Below, piece by piece: positions 1 to 9,620 of a DNA stretch of 20,000 bases. Below the pieces are notes generated by a model. The model made no database searches. It had not been told where the DNA came from and saw nothing but the letters and a program-made list of their open reading frames with translations. This DNA is from Azolla pinnata (taxonomy: Eukaryota > Streptophyta > Polypodiopsida > Salviniales > Salviniaceae): contig JBBBWG010010457.1 of assembly GCA_037176905.1 (NCBI GenBank), forward strand, positions 1 through 20,000, read 5' to 3'. How positions within the stretch are numbered: position 1 is the stretch's first letter; each line of letters starts with the position of its first letter. Position numbers and translations under genes: made by a program.

Positions 1-2
1 CG

Positions 3-1121
3 GCGGCGGCCGTGCAGCTGTTCGTGGCCACGGCGGGGCTGCGCGCGGCCGAGCTGGCGGTCGTCGCGCGCGCCGTGCTGCCGCCCTTCCTCCTCCGCGA
101 CCTCAACCCGCACGCGTACCGCCGGCTCCTCGAAGAGGCCGGAAGGAGCTTCCGCAAGGCGGCCCCGGAAGCCTCCGGAAGCGGCTGCCCTTCCCCCTCG
201 GAGGAAGCTTCCGGAAGCGGCGGCGGCGGCGGCTCCGCCGTCGTGTTCCTCACCTCGCTGCCCCGCGTGTTTGTCGAGCACTTCCTGTCCGCCCACGTCG
301 CGCCCCCCGGCGGCGCCGCCGCCGTCGTCGTCGCCAGCGAGCTCCTCGTCTCCGCGTCCGGCCGCTGCACCGGCCTCGCCTCCTCCCTCGTCCTCGACCG
401 CGCCAAGCTCCTCGCCGTCAAGCAACTCGCCGCCGACGCCTCCCGCCCGCCGCTCCTCGCCCTCTTCTGCGGCCCCCACCCTAACCCTAATAACCCTAAT
501 AACCCTAATAACCCTAAGAACCCTAAGAACCCTACCAACCCTAATAACCCTAATAACCCTACCAACCCTTCCAACCCTTCCAACCCTAACCCTAATGGCC
601 CCCCTTGCCACCGCCGCCCGGCCTTCCTCTCTAGATGCACAGTAAGTAAACTCTTCTGCTTCTTCTGCTTCTGCTTCTTCTTCTTCTTCTTCTTCTTCTT
701 CTTCTTCTGCTGCTGCTGCTGCTGCTGCGGCTTCTTCTGCTTGAAGAATTTCTTCCTTCTGCTTCTGCTTCTGCTTCTTCTGCTTGAAGCATTTCTTCCT
801 TCTGCTGCTGCGGCTTCTTCTGCTTGAAGAATTTCTTCCTTCTGCTTCTGCTTCTTCTGCTTGAAGCATTTCTTCCTTCTGCTTCTTCTTCTTCTTCTTC
901 TTCTTCTTCTGCTGCTGCTGCTTCTGCTGCTGCTTCTTCTTGCTTCTTGCGGCTTCTGCTTCTGCTGCTTGAACAATTTCCTCTTCTCCTTCTTCGTCTG
1001 CCACTGCACTGCTGCTTGAAGAATTTCTTCTTCGTCAGCATCAGCATCAGCATCAGCATCAGCATCAGCACCATCACCATCACCATCACCCATTACCACC
1101 ATCATCATCATCACCCATTAC

Positions 1122-1170
<49 letters not shown>

Positions 1171-2701
1171 TTCTTCTTCTTCTTCTTCTTCTTCTTCTGC
1201 TGCTGTTGCTGCTTCTGCTGTTGCTGCTGCTTGAAGATTTTCTTCTGTTTGCTGCTTGCTTCCACTGCATCTGCTGCTTGAAGATTTTTCTTCTGCTTGC
1301 TGCTTGCTTCTACTGCATCTGCTGCTTGAAGATTTTCTTCTGCTTGCTTCTCGCTTCTACTGCATCTGCTGCTTGCTGCTTGCTTCCACTGCATCTGCTG
1401 CTTGAAGATTTTCTTCTGCTTGCTGCTCGATTCCACTGCATCTGCTGCTTGCTTCTACTGCATCTGCTGCTTGAAGATTTTCTGCTGCTTGCTGCTCGAT
1501 TCCACTGCATCTGCTGCTTGCTTCTACTGCATCTGCTGCTTGAAGATTTTCTTCTGCTTGCTGCTCGCTTCCACTGCATCTGCTGCTTGCTGCTAGCATA
1601 GGAGCCTCTCTCAAAGGGCGGGGGGGGCGCCGCTCCTCGTTCTCTCCATTCCCGCAGGACGTGGTGGAGGTGCCGCGGAGCTCGCCATGGGAGACGCTGC
1701 CGCCGTGCGAGTACCAGGCGCCGCTCGTCTTCCACGACGGCCGCCTCGCCGTCAGGCCCACGCCCTTCACGGTGCTCTTCATCCTGCTGTGGACGCCCAT
1801 CGCGCTGGTGCTGGGGGTCATCAGGCTCTCCATCGGCCTCTGCTTGCCCAAGGAGCTCGCCTACCCGATCACCTCCTTCCTCGGCGTGAGGCTGCGCGTC
1901 AGAGGGGCGCCGCCGCTCCTCATCCCGTCCTCCTCCGCCGCGCCCGCAGCTGCTGCGTCTGCTTCTGATGCGTCGTCTGCTTCGGATTCTTCTTCGTCGT
2001 CGTCGTCTTCTTCTTCCTCGTCCTCGTCTGAGGAGGAGGAGGAGGAGGAGGAGGAAGAAGAAGAAGAAGACGACGAAGGAGCGAGGAGCGACGGCGATGG
2101 CGACGGCGGCCTGCACAAGAAGGAAGGCGTGCTCTTCGTCTGCACGCACCGCAGCCTCGCGGACGGCACCTTCCTCACCATGGCGCTGCGCCGCAAGGTG
2201 CGCGCGCTCACCTTCAGCCTCAGCAAGCTCTCGGAGCTCATCTCGCCGATCAAGCTCACGCGCCTCACGCGCAACAGGGAGGCCGACGCCGCCATCATCG
2301 ACCGCCTGCTGCGCAAGGAGGACATCTTCGTGTGCCCGGAGGGGACGACGTGCAGGGAACCCTTCCTGCTCCGATTCAGCCCGCTGTTCGCGGAGCTCGC
2401 GGAGCACGTCGTCCCCGTCGCGCTCCGCGCGCGCATGTCCGTGTTCCATGGCACCTCCGCGCGCGGCTTCAAGTTCATGGACGGCCTCTTCTTCGTCATG
2501 AACCCGCGCCCCCTGTACGAGGTCAGCTTCCTCGACCCCATCCCCGTGAAGCAGCTCCGCGAGCAGCACGCCATGTCCACCATCGACATCGCCAATCTGG
2601 TGCAGCGCCAGCTCGCGGCGCACCTGGGCTACCGCTGCACGAACCTCAACCGCAGGGACAAGTACAAGTTCCTCGCGGGCCACGATGGCAACGTGCAGTG
2701 A
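3..2701 (+). CDS. GPAT: Glycerol-3-phosphate acyltransferase (GPAT1/2/3-like), 5' partial
   Basis: Two exons: 3-641 (runs off the left edge, in frame from base 3) and 1658-2701. Donor GTAAGT is at 642, acceptor CCCGCAG ends at 1657, and both boundaries are phase 0. The stop is TGA at 2699. Exon 1 encodes the C-terminal part of the HAD-like domain usual in land-plant GPATs (FVATAGLRAAELAVVARAVL, then VVFLTSLPRVFVEHFL). Exon 2 has LVFHDGRLAVRPTP, a hydrophobic segment (about 1766-1840), then the acyltransferase motifs: HX4D as HRSLAD (H at 2147), FVCPEGTTCREPFLLRFSPL (from 2327), VVPVAL, and the end LNRRDKYKFLAGHDG. The family transfers an acyl group to glycerol-3-phosphate at internal membranes. 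Family-wide similarity to GPAT1/2/3 rather than the GPAT4/6/8 group is inferred from the HDGRLA and RRDKY blocks. Odd features: HRTLLDP, usual in the family, is HRSLADG here; an Asn-Pro-rich stretch (480-596) lies where the family normally has a Gly/Asp motif; and a Ser run then Glu/Asp run sits just before HX4D. Confidence 0.92.
480..596 (+). repeat. Telomere-like AACCCTAAT array inside GPAT exon 1
   Basis: A degenerate array of 9-base units (AACCCTAAT and the variants AACCCTAAG, AACCCTACC, AACCCTTCC), with a CCCTAACCCTAA copy at each end. Because the unit is a multiple of three, it stays in the GPAT frame and reads as repeated Asn-Pro-Asn, with Lys, Thr and Ser variants. It resembles the plant telomere repeat CCCTAAA but has a different unit length. 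The flanking codons rejoin recognisable GPAT sequence (PAFLSRCT, then DVVEVP across the intron), so it looks like an insertion or expansion within the exon rather than an exon boundary. Confidence 0.9.
642..1657 (+). repeat. GPAT intron built of microsatellite and minisatellite DNA
   Basis: This is the intron between the two GPAT exons (GTAAGT donor, CCCGCAG acceptor). Almost all of it is pyrimidine-rich simple sequence: TTC and CTG runs (655-960), a CAGCAT/CATCAC run (1036-1100), an ATC run followed by TTC (1108-1198), and from about 1210 a CTGCATCTGCTGCTTGAAGA-type minisatellite. The last two full units are exactly 69 bases apart (starts at 1429, 1498 and 1567). It is open in several frames only because simple repeats rarely contain stops. 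If retained, the GPAT frame would read into Cys/Phe/Leu-rich sequence and stop at 825-827. Confidence 0.88.
1978..2078 (+). repeat. Coding Ser-run and Glu/Asp-run microsatellite in GPAT exon 2
   Basis: A (TCN)n tract giving about 14 consecutive Ser, followed immediately by (GAG/GAA)n giving 13 Glu and then Asp. It lies between the LRVRGAPP block and KKEGVLFVCTHRS, where plant GPATs normally have only a short basic linker. The acyltransferase motifs on both sides are intact and in frame, so the tract behaves as a linker expansion. Confidence 0.85.
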
Positions 2702-4008
2702 TCGCCCACCATTCTTCGCCCATCATTCTTCATCATCGCCCATCATCATCATCACCGTCGTCGTCATCATCATCATCACCGCCACCGGCAGCAGCATAAC
2801 CCTAATCCCCAAACCCTAATCCCCAAACCCTAAACCGGTGTCTCCTGCCTCCTCCACCATCGCTACGCGCCCTGCCTGCCACTGCAATCGAACAAGCAAG
2901 CAAGCAACCACCGGCCCATTCTGCATCTCCCTGCTTGCAGATATCTCTGCAACAGACCCAAAAAAAAAAAACCCAGAGCGCCGAACTCTGGATGGATGGA
3001 TTCCCCTTCCCGATCTGACCTGGTTTTGCATTCGTTTACTCCCTACCAACCCAAAATCTTTGATGTCGCCCCCCTCTCCCCTTCTTTGACCGCCATTAGA
3101 GCTGTGCCCAAGTGAGAGAGATCGATCCGTCAGGCTTAGTCCCCAACCCAACTCCTGCTGCAACTACAGGAATTTCTCTCTCTCTGACCTCAGCAAAATG
3201 CACAGCTCTTGTCCATCTCCCACCAGCTTCATGGCTGATTCATTCAGCTTTCAAAAATGTGCAAAAGATTGACGACACTTCATTTGCATCATCCAATCAT
3301 TATGCTCTAGGACAATGAGTTCAATGCACCAGAAAAAGAAGCCAAGGCTTGGGTAATCTGCACTAGAAATGCTTCCAACACATGGAGCTGGCTGCATCAG
3401 TACCAAGTCCAGTGAGATGTAACCTTCATACTCATTCGACAGGACTCATAATACACCACGTGATCCAAGAAATACATACCAAGGCCATCTTCACAGCCAG
3501 ACTTGATACATGGCTAAAACTGAAAGACATTACACACGAGATGCTTACGCTAGATTATCTGGTACCTTTCATCACCGCTAGATGATTTGAAGCTGAAAAG
3601 AGACGATGAGCACTAGCACTCAAAACATGTCCCAATAGTTAGGTGAGAAAGCAGCGAGCGACCAACCAAACATGAAGATTACTATTCCAGACGCAGATTG
3701 CATCATTATAAGATACATACATCTGTTTCAAAGCCCACTTTCATCTCTTTTAGACACTTGTAGTTTTATTTGCTCACAATTTAGCCCCACAAATGGCACT
3801 GCAATCGCACCATATATCACGTTCTTCGACATTCTGGCGGTAGCGATTTTATTGGTAACAGGTCTGAAAAAATAGTACATTTTCCCCTCTATTGAGGGGT
3901 TCACTCTAAGCTTTTAATATATCATTTACAATGTAGACGACCAGTGCACAGATGTCTGTGAAAGCACCCAAGGCAATGGCTGGCTTGTAAGCTGCTTTCT
4001 TTTACTTG
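2702..4008. other. Convergent 3' flanks of GPAT and the TPR gene
   Basis: No gene is supported here beyond the 3' ends of the two converging genes. The first 100 bases are ATC/GTC-rich simple sequence. A telomere-like array lies at 2797-2835 and an A-run at about 2960. The rest is AT-rich with only short open frames. TTTATT at about 3848 could be the poly(A) signal AATAAA for the minus-strand TPR gene, but this is only a guess. An alternative last exon of the TPR gene at 3994-3906 is discussed in the findings. Confidence 0.6.
2797..2835 (+). repeat. Telomere-like AACCCTAATCCCCA array
   Basis: Two copies of a 14-base unit AACCCTAATCCCCA followed by AACCCTAAACC, about 95 bases after the GPAT stop codon. 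It is non-coding and probably in the 3' UTR or just beyond it. Its core, CCCTAA, is shared with the coding array in exon 1 of the same gene. Confidence 0.85.
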
Positions 4009-7000
4009 CTATGGAGAGCTCCCATCATTCTTACCATCTAAATTCTGCGACGAGTTAAAGAAATACACGAATGTTAGAAATCTTGAAACCACTGAAAATT
4101 GCCTTGTAATCCGAAAAATGGGTCTTGAATATAACGTAACGAGATAAATGACATACTCGTTTCAGGCTTTTGATAAGCTTGTTAATCTGCATGCACAAAA
4201 ACAATCATGAATGATGTCTCTCTATATCTTCTGCAGATGTAAAATAATCCTAGAACGTGTAGATAGAATCGATGGATGCTACTTCGCAATTTACCTAGAG
4301 ATAATTAAACCTTAAACGCTCTCAGCTTCTACTGTTCAAGAATATGATCCAGAAATCTAGGAGTTTCAGGTACCCGACAGCAATAATTCAGTGGAGGGAA
4401 CGCATGAAATTTGCCTGCCAGTTTCTATTTTTAAACTGGCATGGAGAAGGATCACTCTCCACTAAGAAATATAAAGCTTTTCTAACTTTCTGAGCAGCCT
4501 CGCATATACAAACCAATCCTAAATCTAATACAGATGTTCACAAAAAATCAACAATGATAGCCGTAATGTCTCAGGCTCAACACAAGCACACCGAAAAGAT
4601 ATAATTGAATTTGCTATCAACATAATCATCCACCTGTGCCAACCCGGGGTTCATTGCATAGGCTTTTTGTAACCAAATAAGTGCCGATTCTGAGTCACCG
4701 AGGGCCGCAAAACAGAGCCCCATACCTGGATATGTAAAGTAAGTCCACTACTGAGTATCATGATTATATAAACCTTCCATGCTCTCTGTTTATCACATAC
4801 CACTCATAGCCCCGAAATGATAGGCATTCAATTCCAATGTCATTATGCAATCTTCGATGGAAGCTCGATAGTCCTGGCATGTTTATGTGATGCTTTAAAC
4901 CGATTTGTAAATTGAAGTTAAACCAAAACAAGGATACAAGAAAGACGTTAGGAATAGGTAACCTTCAAAAGATAGTTGACAGTTGCTCGTTTATTCCATC
5001 CCTCCGCAAATGAAGGGTCCATTTCAATGACCTGCAATTGTTGCTACTGTTATACTAATGATGACACAATGATACAATAGGTTCGGCCAAGGTGACTACT
5101 TTTCTGGCATCCTATGTTTCAATCAGTGTCATGGCATTATCCTTAGGTGGCTACAATCCTCTTTATTTACAGCATTTATATAAATCTAACTTTGCCTTGT
5201 TCCCTCTTTCTAGAAGGGGTGAAACATGCAAAAATGTTTTCCGTCACTTCAAAACAGCGTAGGCATACTTGAGAGAAAACATCTCTTGCTCGGGGTAAGT
5301 TATTTGAAAGCATCAACGAGATCCCTTCCTGGAATAAAACCATAAGGTCATCATCATTACAGGAGCTTAAATGAGAAATTTACCTCGCATACTTTTCTAT
5401 CATTATACATCATTTTCTAAGTTCTGCCCTTGATGTAGAAACGAAGACACTATATAACTAACCTATGAATCGCTTTTTTCTGATTCGAAAAAGCAAACTA
5501 AAGTCTGTACGTGCAGTTTTTCCTGGTAAGTTAAGTAAGGGAAGATTGCATTCCTGCCTGTAAAAGTCGATCCACGTCGTCTCTCCCTGAATGCATAAAT
5601 ATTTTCCACATTGCCTAACGAATCAGAACCAGTACAAATTGAATCAATACTTGTTTTGAAGGACAAGTAAAGAACAAGAACATATGAAACAAACCGATGC
5701 TACTTGCCTTCTCGGTCTCTAGTGCTATAAGAGGACTGTTATCAAGGAGCCCATCGGAAATCATCGGAAGCACTTGGACACCACCTATGCTACCCAGCTC
5801 CTGGAAGAATCAGAATGCTTCACATTATCTTACAAAACCACCCTTTCTTTTTAGGGGTAATAAAAACAAATGTTAGGTAAAGCTTATATGCCAATATCAA
5901 CAATAGTACAAGTGTGCAAAGACTTCAGAGACTTACAGAAATTACTTGCACCCTTTCATTTATACTCCCCTTTGCCAGGCAACTAGCCTTTTCAAGCATC
6001 AACTGTGCTATAAATGTGTGCAACAAATAAACCGATGATTAGCACTCAAAAAGTAGGCAAAAGATGCATGAAACCATACAGTTTGCTGTAATTACTTGCT
6101 CTTTTTCAGACAATTGTGCCTTCAAACCAGTAAGCTGATCTTTGATCCTGTTCACATAGTTCATGTATTTCTGGAAGGTAAACAAAATGGCCTCGACAGC
6201 ATTGTAAAACATGCTTGATTGAGGGTGAAATATAAATTGCTAAAGGTGAAGTTTTTACTCCTTTGCTTGCATGTAGTTCTCATCCATAATCGACACGTCC
6301 AACAACCTAGCAAAATGGCGATTGTTTACGATAAAATACAGGCTGCAGAGTAGAGAAAAATAAATATACCTGTGTAATAATTGTACACGCTGCCAGAAAT
6401 GCTCCTTTTCAGTATTATCATGATAACTTTCCTGGAAATTTGAAAGCGAGATTGGATATTGAATATTCTGAACCATTTAAAACGTAAACATAAACCGAAC
6501 CCCAACATATGAACAAAACAACGATAGAATAATACACTGAAAGGATGTTTGTGCAGCTCATCATTCCGTTAGAAACATTTTTTATTAGGACCACTACATG
6601 AGGCTGCTGATGGACAACCCATCAAATCTTGAAACATCCATATTCACAACTTTGCAAACATATACAGAATCATATCTTACCAAGTCATCACAGCAACTGT
6701 CCAACTATACACTAGAATTAAGTCCAGTATGCAGAGACCTTTCTGAAAGCCTCTGCATAGTCTTTCTGACATGTATGTATCCGAAGGTCTTTCTGAAGGC
6801 ATGTATGTACAATCAATATGACAGCATCCATCCCGTTCCAGCATATCATTCATAGCGCTCATGTGAGACACATCTGGTAATTCAGCTAATCTGTAGCCAA
6901 AACTTTGATAATGATGAGCATCCTCTTTAAGTATCACATAATGTTGGTCTTCATCAGCATTATGATATGATTTGGCAACAGGCTCGGTTTGAGAGCAAAC

Positions 7001-7822
7001 CATATCACTAAGTGCAGCTCCAAAAGCTTTATGCCTTTAGTTTAGCTTGGTTTGACTTGGGGGTAGTCACTTAAATATTTGGTTTATCTGGCTGGTAAGC
7101 TCACTTAAACAGATTAAACATTTTATCCAGCCTGGGCAGTGTTTAAAATAGCTTAAATGGCCGAGTTCTGCTTTGGGTTCTCAGAGGTTTTGACGGTTTG
7201 GGTTCCAAGGCGATCAATTTGGTTTGAGACCCCCCAAAACGAGCAGAACCATTGCCTATTTCTAATAGGCATTCAATCATTATGTTCCCCAAAAATATTA
7301 GATTTCCTGATATGATGATGTGAAAGAATTCATCCCTAGCACGTGAAAGAGCCCATCCAAACCATTAGCTCAACAGACCTAAACTGTGTCTTTGATCAGA
7401 TCTGTAAAAGTTCTGATCTTTGTTTCGTGGCAGTTTCCCTTTCTTTCTTTTTTTGCCGTTTTCATTGAGATGAAGCAAATCAAAACATATATCCTTATGA
7501 AACGTTGATGAAAGCACAGAACACGAAAACATCCGTAGCAGAAACATAGAGGATCTCTTTCTCTGCCTGTGGTGTTGCTTCACATAGGAATAAATAAGAG
7601 AAATTGTTGTTGCTATTGTTGGTGGGGCGGGAAGAGGGGGGGATTGAGATATACCCGAGAGCAACGAATCGCCCAACTCGAATTTCGACCACCGATCGGA
7701 GAAGAAAGAGCAGGACGTTGAAGGGGAGAGAAGTGCTGGGTAAAGGGTGTTGTTAACAGGGAAGAAGCCATAGCTGGAACTGCTGATGAGGATGAGGATG
7801 GCAAGCGTGACAAAGAACCCAT
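4009..7822 (-). CDS. Plastid-targeted TPR protein (13 exons, hand-assembled)
   Basis: Proposed exons (5' to 3'): 7822-7655, 6431-6370, 6306-6259, 6213-6096, 6002-5937, 5800-5708, 5614-5558, 5328-5269, 5031-4963, 4873-4801, 4725-4634, 4186-4157, 4044-4009. All phases join, giving about 323 aa. Residues 1-56 look like a plastid transit peptide (MGSLSRLPSSSSSAVPAMAS, then Ser/Arg-rich, ending SSWAIRCSR). About 93-150 is hydrophilic and Glu/Lys-rich, possibly coiled coil (KYMNYVNRIKDQLTGLKAQL). Next come AMWKIFMHSGRDDVDRLLQ and about three TPR units (about 203-303), including VIEMDPSFAEGWNKRATVNY and ALIWLQKAYAMNPGLAQ. The same LWEIW...GWNKRAT...HFGALSG pattern occurs in bacterial TPR proteins, which suggests a bacterial or plastid ancestry (inference). 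Exon 4/5 has an alternative pairing (end 6080, start 6007) adding 7 aa. Introns after exons 6 and 7 appear to be GC-AG. The 3' end is uncertain: exon 11 read through stops at 4577. Function beyond protein-protein contact is unknown. The start at 7822 has A at -3 and G at +4; out-of-frame ATGs lie upstream at 7835 and 7938. Confidence 0.8.
5614..5707 (-). other. GC-AG intron (after TPR exon 6)
   Basis: The exon ends AAG and the intron begins GCAAGT, the standard GC-type donor context. The acceptor is GATTCGTTAG at about 5615. Both flanking exons are phase 0. The only nearby GT (GTAGCA, three bases further in) would put the conserved MWKIF block out of frame, and an in-frame TAG just before that block fixes the acceptor. 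Confidence 0.75.
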
Positions 7823-9620
7823 CTTCTTTCACCATTCAGAGCAGAGGATCCTATCCTCTTTCTTCTTGATATATGAAATGTCAAAGAAAAGGAGTTGATT
7901 GAGGTATTGGGAGTTTTTGTTTGGAGCTTGTTCTCCATTTCAAAGATTAATCTGCTGGAGCCAGATCTTCGATTTTATCGATTCGTTTTGCTTGATTCGG
8001 TTCTTCATCATCCGGAAAAGATAGATCGATAGATCGATTCATTTTGCTTCGATCCGTAAGATAGATTTGTTCGGGTAGATGTTGCTTGCGCACTCGTCGA
8101 GCTTGTGGATCCGATACCTGAACAAACTGGAAACCAGCTGAAGGATTGGAAGTCACACTTGTAGTAGTAGCAATTCTGTATACGTCTTGCAGAATCAGTG
8201 CGATTTGTTCGATCCCTCTTCTTTCATAATATTTGCCATGACCATCGAGCGCGAGCTATCGAAATGCTGACTCGAATGATGCGTTTATTGCCATGGACAA
8301 ATAGAGCGTCGTGGCAAGAGACAAGATACTCATAGATGGATGGTATAGGGAACTCGAGAGATACATAGAAATGAGATACTTACAGTCAGAGCAGCACAAG
8401 AGATAACGGAAACTGGCTTAAGGTTCTATAATTGACATTTCCTAAACTAGAAAAAACTCATTGCATTAGTTATAAATTTGGTCACAAAAACTTGGCCCAT
8501 CTATATACACAATGGTTTGATCAATCACTCACTCCAATATGTAATCGAAGGTGGAGATATCCCATTCCACACTCCCCTGGTCATAAGAATAAAACAGATC
8601 CTTGTTCCAGTTTTTCATTAAAATCGAGAGCGTTTCTCTTAACCGTGGGATCAAAGAGCCCAACCATAATATATATCATACCCATCCTCTTTAACATCAA
8701 ACCAAGCTACTTCCAAGTTGTTGCTACAATAGTTTTTGCTGGTAGCACAACTCCCTTCATACGCCATGTCTACCAAATATACTACATAGTGGTAGAAGTC
8801 AAAAAGCAGAGATTCGGAGTCCTTCCTGGCTGTGAAAGTGGAATGGGAACTTGTATGTCACTGCCATCCTGCTCTTACGTAATTGCTTCGACTGATGACA
8901 GCCCCGTCTGATGCCAGATCCAAACCAGGATACCGAATAGAAATGGGAAATTACCGTGACGAAAATCCGAATTACAGGAGCACATACTCTTCCGACGCAA
9001 CCATCAATAATCCCAGAGTCATCCATCCGGACCCCGAATCAAATCTTTTTTCATTGTTCTGGCCACGGCTTATCGAGAGCGGTCCACGAATCGAAACCCG
9101 CGGCGATTTCGTCTGGCACTGCCCAATCACCGAAAAGGAATCAACATGTCTATTTGTCTCTCCAACGAACAAAATCCCGCCTCATTTCGACGGGATTTGG
9201 TAGGCTGGAGATCTTGTTGTTGCCGTGGAGAAGAGAATCTCCAGATTGTTGTTTTTACTCCCTTCCTCCTGGAATGGTTGTTTGGTCCATTGCTGAAGAT
9301 GGATTGGATGCATGGAAGGATGGCCAACAGAAGAACATCTCTTCTACATGCATGCAGGATCGATCGATCGATGGTGGACATGGCGTAGAGAGCTGAAATC
9401 CTTCATCAACGGATGGCGGCGGCGGCGGTTGATTGGGCTATGCCATGCCCACGATCGATCCATCCATCCATGGATCGATCGTGGACATGGAGTAGAGAGA
9501 GCTGAAATCCTCATCATCGAATGGCGGCGGGGGGCAGTGGATTCGGCTAAGTATGCATCGGAGATCGTCGTCATCAAATGGCGATGGATCGGCGCCCTGC
9601 CTCAGAGATCATCTTCATCT
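7823..9620. other. Intergenic region between the TPR gene and the VPFLWEERPG gene
   Basis: This holds the promoter and 5' UTR of the minus-strand TPR gene (from 7823 upward) and the 3' flank of the minus-strand gene ending at 9621. Bases 8010-8050 contain short GATCGAT repeats. 8400-8900 is AT-rich and carries one open frame on the plus strand that I do not recognise and that does not start with ATG. 9340-9600 is a degenerate tandem repeat, listed separately. I see no supported gene. Confidence 0.6.
9357..9600 (+). repeat. Degenerate tandem repeat with GATCGATC motifs
   Basis: Two copies of a unit about 107 bases long start with GTGGACATGG at 9374 and 9481. Each continues with GTAGAGAG, AGCTGAAATCC, then a GGCGGCGG-rich segment. 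Each is preceded by GATCGATCGAT-type sequence (9359-9373 and 9472-9481). A third, more diverged echo (GATCGTCGTCATCAAATGGC) follows at about 9564. The sequence is GC-rich and lies just downstream of the stop codon of the minus-strand gene at 9621. Confidence 0.75.

Noticed and set aside
1429..1600. Regular 69-base units as a possible CRISPR array
   Set aside because: No distinct spacers; the units are one continuous pyrimidine-rich minisatellite in a plant intron.
631..1601. Several long open frames in the GPAT intron (poly-Ser, poly-Leu, poly-Gln)
   Set aside because: All are translations of TTC, CTG and ATC repeats with no non-repetitive content.
1310..2683. 457-codon open frame on the minus strand across GPAT
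   Set aside because: It is the antisense of GPAT exon 2, which has clear family motifs, and of the intron repeats. Lack of stops follows from high GC and simple sequence.
6259..6270. A third GC donor at 6266 in TPR exon 3
   Set aside because: A normal GT donor at 6258 paired with the acceptor at 6214 keeps frame and adds a sensible segment (MFYNAVEAILFTFQ), so the GC donor is not needed.
6677..7003. 108-codon minus-strand frame inside TPR intron 1
   Set aside because: No recognisable domain, no fitting splice sites joining it to exons 1 and 2 in frame, and those exons join directly at phase 0.
8432..8911. 159-codon plus-strand frame
   Set aside because: It does not start with ATG, matches no family I know, and lies in AT-rich intergenic DNA.
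8883..9396. Overlapping plus- and minus-strand frames of 66-146 codons
   Set aside because: Mutually overlapping, no motif, and partly within the degenerate tandem repeat.
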